A stretch of 38,093 nt of DNA, taken from NCBI GenBank assembly GCA_018664045.1, contig JABJPE010000040.1, forward strand, positions 1-38,093, written 5' to 3'. The position numbers and the translations under genes are program-made. This DNA comes from Legionellales bacterium (GTDB taxonomy: Bacteria; Pseudomonadota; Gammaproteobacteria; Comchoanobacterales; Comchoanobacteraceae). Positions 34,174 through 38,093 of this stretch are shown piece after piece. Numbering within the stretch: position 1 is the first letter of the stretch; each line of letters opens with the position of its first letter. The notes below the pieces were generated by a model, which did no database searches, had not been told where the DNA came from, and saw nothing but the letters and a program-made list of their open reading frames with translations.

Positions 34174-37100
34174 TTACTTTCCACTCATATTCTTAGCGCC
34201 TCTTTGAGCACTACCTGCACCACTTTGTGCAAGTTCACCATCAGCTAAGCCTCCAGCCATTTCTGATCCTGATCCAGCTATTGATCCCATAGCATCGGTC
34301 GCTCCACCTTTTATTTCTTCTAACCATTGCTCTTCATCTGGTTCATCTACAGGAACTCCTATCCAGCGCATTATTTTATTTGGAATAACATAAATCATAC
34401 TGAATACCTGGTTTATAAATGTTAAAACTACGTAACAATACATTAATAATAAAAAACCCATAATAACTGCTGCGCCCTTACCACCAGCACTGAGAATTAC
34501 TGAGCTTAAATAAATTTGCATAGTATAAAACATCATATAGTTAAAAATTGAAAAACCAAAATATGCTACGCAAACTGCAAATATAAAACCAAATAACATT
34601 GCAGCAGGCCGAATAAATATAGCGAAAATCAACATCATACAAAGCTCAGCTTTACCAAGAAAATCATGGCCTTGAGGTGATGTAATACCAAGTGCGACAA
34701 CCGGTGCTGCTACCATTGATTCGATAACTCCAATCATCCAGTTTATAGCGGATAGGCACCATATTATAAAAGGCACCATTGGTGCATAAAAAGCTAAAAG
34801 CATTGCTAATGTAGTAATTGGTACAGCTGTCGACAATAATACAGGGACCCATAAAAATGTACCCTGTAGCTCAATTTGCATATACATTAATGCAATTTGA
34901 GCTAATGCTTGAAAAACTGGTTCTATAGCCATTTGGGGTATAGCAGCTGCTGAATAAATAACAGGGTACAATACTGCTCCTAAGCCAAAAAACCATAATA
35001 ATGACCAATAAACAATCTTAGCTATCATAAATATAAGGCCTTGGGCAAAACTAGCAACACCTGCAATTAAGCTAAAAAATATGTAATAACCTACATATTT
35101 TACCATTATACCAATTTGAGTAAGATATATTTTTTGGGCCATGGCTGCAAAAAACTCAGTAGATAGTGTAACTGCTTGTAAGCCAAAATTACGGACTGCA
35201 GATATTGGCTCGGCAGCGTCAGAATTAAGAAAGCTTTCTTGCCATAGGATTAAAATAGAGGCAATGTAATTATTATATATATCATAAAACGCGCTGCCAC
35301 TATCACCGGTATCCCAAGAACTAAATACTTGACTCATAATTTCAGAAGCTGCATCACCAGCATCAGTTGCCATTGGTATCTGATCATAACCATATGATGC
35401 AACTCCTGAGTCACCTAAAGTAACACTATCTGTAGTTCCAGCAGCTGGAATATTTATCCCTGATTTTGTCTGAGTAGACAAATTTTTAATGTTATCTTGA
35501 AAAGATGAACTCACACTTTGACCACCAAATACATTTATTGCAGCCCCATAAATTTGAGCTGATAATACGGCAGGCAAATCATTTGCATTTACTGTTCCTG
35601 GTGATGTAAATGATGTCATAGTTTTGCAACTCTCATTCTCCGATTTATTATCGCTAATAGGATCACTGATAAAATTCCCAAGCTTATCATACCAAGGCTT
35701 TTGAGTGCATTTCTGTGCCTGGTAAGAATTAGCATAATTAAAATCAGATGAATATTGGGTTGTAGTAGTAGATGTATCTGCAACTGATTGAAAATATAGT
35801 TTCATAGACTGGGGAACATTTGATGGAGTCGTCGCAGTTATATCTGAAGTTAACCAGTTTGTAGAATGTATAGTGGTAGAGGAATCGCTATTGACCACTG
35901 AATACTGTAAATAGCTCTGTGGCAATATAATATTGCAATTGCTAGTGGTAGTAGTTTCAGTCACCAGAGTAGCTGCTATGTTATCGGAATTTAAATAACA
36001 TAAAACAGGAGGTTCAGTTAAGCTAATACCGCTGGAAGATAAAAAAGATAACTTTGGATCTAGAGAGATGTAATTATAAGTGGAGCTTTGGTTACCACCA
36101 GACACAAGCGTATAATAAGCTGCTGCAGCCATTAACCAACCCCCATCATAACTTGCTTCATTTGTGTTAGCAGTAGTAGGTACGCCAGTGTTTTTTTGTA
36201 ACTGTTCTAGGGAATACTGAAGTGTTGCCGCATTAGAAGCAGCCATTTCCCCTAAATCACAATGAAAAGGTAGATTACTAGTACTGGAATAAGGGCTGGT
36301 TTGGCAAATTGTAGTATTAGTAGTCCAATTAGGGTCTGTTAAATTTTGCATTGTGCTATTTTCAGCTGATGCTAGTGATTTTGAATAGCCATATAAACTT
36401 TGAGCAATTGATGTAACCCCAGCTTGAATTGAACCATCACTATCATCAACACTCCCTTTATCGAGCATTTTAGTAAAATTATAGCTACCACATTTATATG
36501 AACCAGTATTAGCATAAGTTAAGGTGTTACCAGAGCTAGAGAAGTTTGATGTTGGTGGGGATGCAGTAACGCCGGTACTACTACTACCACTGCTTGCACT
36601 TGCTGATGCTATATCATCTTGGTTTTGGTCATATTGGTTTTGAGCTGCCAAAAAACACAACTCAGACTCAAACATTAATTGGGTTAGAGCTGCAGTTGAA
36701 TTAGTATCAATCGCTGGTACGCTAGCTCCAGCTCCAAGAGAAGTATTAAAACCATAAGTATTGAATGTAGTAACTGCAGTATACCAAATTTGATTAGCAA
36801 AACTAACTCCAGCTACAACTGCCCACATCATAAATGATTGCAAATATGAATAACCAGATACTGCTGGCACCAAGAAGGTTGTACCAAGCACTGGGCGTAA
36901 TAGCTGCCAAAAAATTGGTGTCCGCTCCCCCATCGGCTTGCCCTCTTCAGCTGTTTTAATTGTAGATAGAAATGTGACGTATGACACCATACCAACTGCA
37001 ACGAAAAATATTCCCTGGTTAAATTGCTCCAGTAATGGAGCTAATACGCTATAGCCGGTAGAAGGCAGCATCCCAGAAAAACTACCAAAAATTTTGCCTA

Positions 37101-37257
37101 GTAATGTCAATGACAAGTCATCTTGAACAGGGCTTGTAGCTGGGTCAAAATAACCCATGCCATCGGCAACATTATCATAAGTAGTTGCAAAAATATAACT
37201 AGGCAATACATATAGCATATATCTAATATAGTGTAATACCCTCTTAGAGATATGCAT
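34174..37257 (-). CDS. dotA: Dot/Icm polytopic inner-membrane protein DotA
   Basis: DotA is a large polytopic inner-membrane protein, with DotE and DotP the central inner-membrane part of the machine; in Legionella it can also be secreted as rings. It has 1027 residues (Legionella 1048). There is an N-terminal signal, membrane segments at about residues 70-160, a large Ser/Thr/Asn-rich periplasmic region up to about 680, and a cluster of hydrophobic helices from about 690 to 965. It ends in a Gly/Ala/Ser-rich tail (GSEMAGGLADGELAQSGAGS). GGAGG lies seven bases before the ATG. The gene follows the repeat-rich gene by 14 bases, so they are probably cotranscribed. Confidence 0.95.
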   Translation of the reverse strand: MHISKRVLHYIRYMLYVLPSYIFATTYDNVADGMGYFDPATSPVQDDLSLTLLGKIFGSFSGMLPSTGYSVLAPLLEQFNQGIFFVAVGMVSYVTFLSTIKTAEEGKPMGERTPIFWQLLRPVLGTTFLVPAVSGYSYLQSFMMWAVVAGVSFANQIWYTAVTTFNTYGFNTSLGAGASVPAIDTNSTAALTQLMFESELCFLAAQNQYDQNQDDIASASASSGSSSTGVTASPPTSNFSSSGNTLTYANTGSYKCGSYNFTKMLDKGSVDDSDGSIQAGVTSIAQSLYGYSKSLASAENSTMQNLTDPNWTTNTTICQTSPYSSTSNLPFHCDLGEMAASNAATLQYSLEQLQKNTGVPTTANTNEASYDGGWLMAAAAYYTLVSGGNQSSTYNYISLDPKLSFLSSSGISLTEPPVLCYLNSDNIAATLVTETTTTSNCNIILPQSYLQYSVVNSDSSTTIHSTNWLTSDITATTPSNVPQSMKLYFQSVADTSTTTTQYSSDFNYANSYQAQKCTQKPWYDKLGNFISDPISDNKSENESCKTMTSFTSPGTVNANDLPAVLSAQIYGAAINVFGGQSVSSSFQDNIKNLSTQTKSGINIPAAGTTDSVTLGDSGVASYGYDQIPMATDAGDAASEIMSQVFSSWDTGDSGSAFYDIYNNYIASILILWQESFLNSDAAEPISAVRNFGLQAVTLSTEFFAAMAQKIYLTQIGIMVKYVGYYIFFSLIAGVASFAQGLIFMIAKIVYWSLLWFFGLGAVLYPVIYSAAAIPQMAIEPVFQALAQIALMYMQIELQGTFLWVPVLLSTAVPITTLAMLLAFYAPMVPFIIWCLSAINWMIGVIESMVAAPVVALGITSPQGHDFLGKAELCMMLIFAIFIRPAAMLFGFIFAVCVAYFGFSIFNYMMFYTMQIYLSSVILSAGGKGAAVIMGFLLLMYCYVVLTFINQVFSMIYVIPNKIMRWIGVPVDEPDEEQWLEEIKGGATDAMGSIAGSGSEMAGGLADGELAQSGAGSAQRGAKNMSGK

Positions 37258-37271
37258 TGGTCAACCTCCAG

Positions 37272-38093
37272 TTATTCATTATCATCCTTTTTTCCTGTTT
37301 GTTTTTTATCAGTATCTTTTTTAGGATCATCTTTTTTAGAGCCAGCTTTTTTAGCGGCTTCATTTTCAGCAGCTTTTCCAGCAGCTATTTCAGCATCTAA
37401 ATTATCTGTATTACCTGTCTTATCTTTTCTAGATTTAGTATCGCTACCAGTATCAGTGTCATCTGTAGTTCTATCATCGCTAGACCCGCCGCCATCACTA
37501 CCTTTTTTATCTTTTACTTCTTTATCATAAGGGTTGTCAGTTTGATCTACTCCAGGAGCTTTATTTGTCTCTGTAGTCGGCGTTACTGGTTTAGTTCTGC
37601 CTTCTGTAAATTCCTCATTATTCTTAGCAATTTGTTGATCAATTTTGTCAATCAAAGGCTTCGCCGCATCTTTAGCTTCGGCCACCCCAGGAATATAGTT
37701 TTCTGCGGTTTTTTCATAGGTCTTTGCTACGTAAGAGCCTCCATCTTTTGTTTTCTTCACCAAGAAATTTAAACCACTTTTTTCAGCAACTACTTTCGCT
37801 GCATTAACCGTACCACTCGCCACGGAAGACACGCCTGCTACTGTTGACTTCGCCACGGAAATGCTGGCAGAGGCAACTTTGGTTAAAACGGAAGCGCTGA
37901 CAGTGGCCGCTTTGGTTAAACCAGTCGCATCGGAAACTTGCTTAGCTGCAGTAACCGTAGCACTCGCTGCGGAAGTCCCTAAATCTTTTGCTCCACTCGC
38001 CACGGAAATGCTGGCAGAGGCAACTTTGGTTAAAACGGAAGCGCTGACAGTGGCAGCTTTGGTTAAACCAGTCGCATCAGAAACTTGCTTCGC
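37272..38093 (-). CDS. Repeat-rich protein upstream of dotA, 5' end beyond window
   Basis: I do not recognise the family. The reading frame is open to the last base of the window, giving 273 visible residues; the GTG at 38003 is only an internal codon. The visible N-terminal part is Ala/Ser/Val/Thr/Lys-rich, with repeated segments such as DATGLTKAATVSASVLTKVA and SISVA, predicted helical and amphipathic, with a 49-residue (147-bp) period and shorter degenerate copies. From about 80 residues before the KPVTPTTETNK segment it becomes less regular. The last 100 residues are highly charged, Lys/Asp/Gly-rich and probably disordered, ending KKDDNE. There is no signal peptide or membrane segment in view. 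It is not IcmX or IcmV by appearance. The position 14 bases upstream of dotA suggests a Dot/Icm-linked role; an effector or a surface or filament protein are options. Confidence 0.75.
   Translation of the reverse strand, partial: AKQVSDATGLTKAATVSASVLTKVASASISVASGAKDLGTSAASATVTAAKQVSDATGLTKAATVSASVLTKVASASISVAKSTVAGVSSVASGTVNAAKVVAEKSGLNFLVKKTKDGGSYVAKTYEKTAENYIPGVAEAKDAAKPLIDKIDQQIAKNNEEFTEGRTKPVTPTTETNKAPGVDQTDNPYDKEVKDKKGSDGGGSSDDRTTDDTDTGSDTKSRKDKTGNTDNLDAEIAAGKAAENEAAKKAGSKKDDPKKDTDKKQTGKKDDNE
37851..38093 (-). repeat. 147-bp tandem repeat at the right window edge
   Basis: Bases 37851-37943 and 37998-38090 are nearly identical, with only about two or three differences, and are offset by exactly 147 bp (49 codons). 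The segment between them, and 37794-37850, contain shorter degenerate copies of the same motif (the CGCCACGGAA-type element recurs near 37818). The array evidently continues past the window. The repeat is visibly richer in G and C than its surroundings. Confidence 0.85.

Noticed and set aside
37272..38093. IcmX or IcmV homologue next to dotA
   Set aside because: No signal peptide or membrane segment is seen in the visible part, and the composition is low-complexity repeat plus charged tail, unlike IcmX or IcmV.

Overview
The window is an AT-rich stretch of a gammaproteobacterial chromosome. It carries most of a Dot/Icm type IVB secretion system in one contiguous block, which points to the order Legionellales. 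The compact layout, with the icm genes, dotDCB and dotA together, resembles Coxiella/Rickettsiella-type host-associated bacteria more than Legionella, where the genes are split between two loci. I cannot name the genus.

Layout. (1) Positions 2-2981 (+): two tandem paralogous polytopic membrane proteins of unknown function, the first cut by the left edge. The 322-base gap between them holds two copies of a promoter module with CTTAAG-type boxes. (2) Positions 2974-8163 (-): housekeeping genes in transcription order coaA, probable holD, glyA, nrdR, nusB, thiL, pgpA. (3) Positions 8338-12775 (+): tamA and tamB, for outer-membrane assembly and envelope lipid homeostasis. (4) Positions 12772-31357 (-): a long Dot/Icm cluster in transcription order icmT, icmS, an icmR-position gene, icmQ, icmP(dotM), icmO(dotL), icmN(dotK), icmM(dotJ), icmL(dotI), icmK(dotH), icmE(dotG), icmG(dotF), icmC(dotE), two copies of icmD(dotP), icmJ(dotN), icmB(dotO). 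(5) Positions 31548-34101 (+): dotD-dotC-dotB. (6) Positions 34174-38093 (-): dotA, preceded by a repeat-rich protein gene that runs off the right edge.

Together the genes encode the outer-membrane core (DotC, DotD, DotH, DotG, DotF, DotK), inner-membrane components (DotA, DotE, DotP x2, DotI, DotJ, IcmT), the ATPases (DotB, DotO), the coupling complex (DotL, DotM, DotN) and the chaperone-type proteins (IcmS, IcmQ and an IcmR-like partner). IcmW, IcmV, IcmX, IcmF and DotU/IcmH are not in the window.

The most interesting signals are these. One promoter architecture, two YTTAAK boxes 11 bp apart with the second box starting exactly 16 bp before a TATAAT, occurs three times: before the polytopic gene at 1584, before no gene at 1303, and before the icmR-position gene at 30675. 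It matches the known PmrA box and would place the unknown membrane proteins in the secretion-system regulon. DotG is greatly enlarged, with about 96 decapeptide repeats in six blocks, each opened by two cysteines exactly 23 residues apart. icmD is tandemly duplicated. The repeat protein directly upstream of dotA has a 147-bp repeat and a charged disordered tail.
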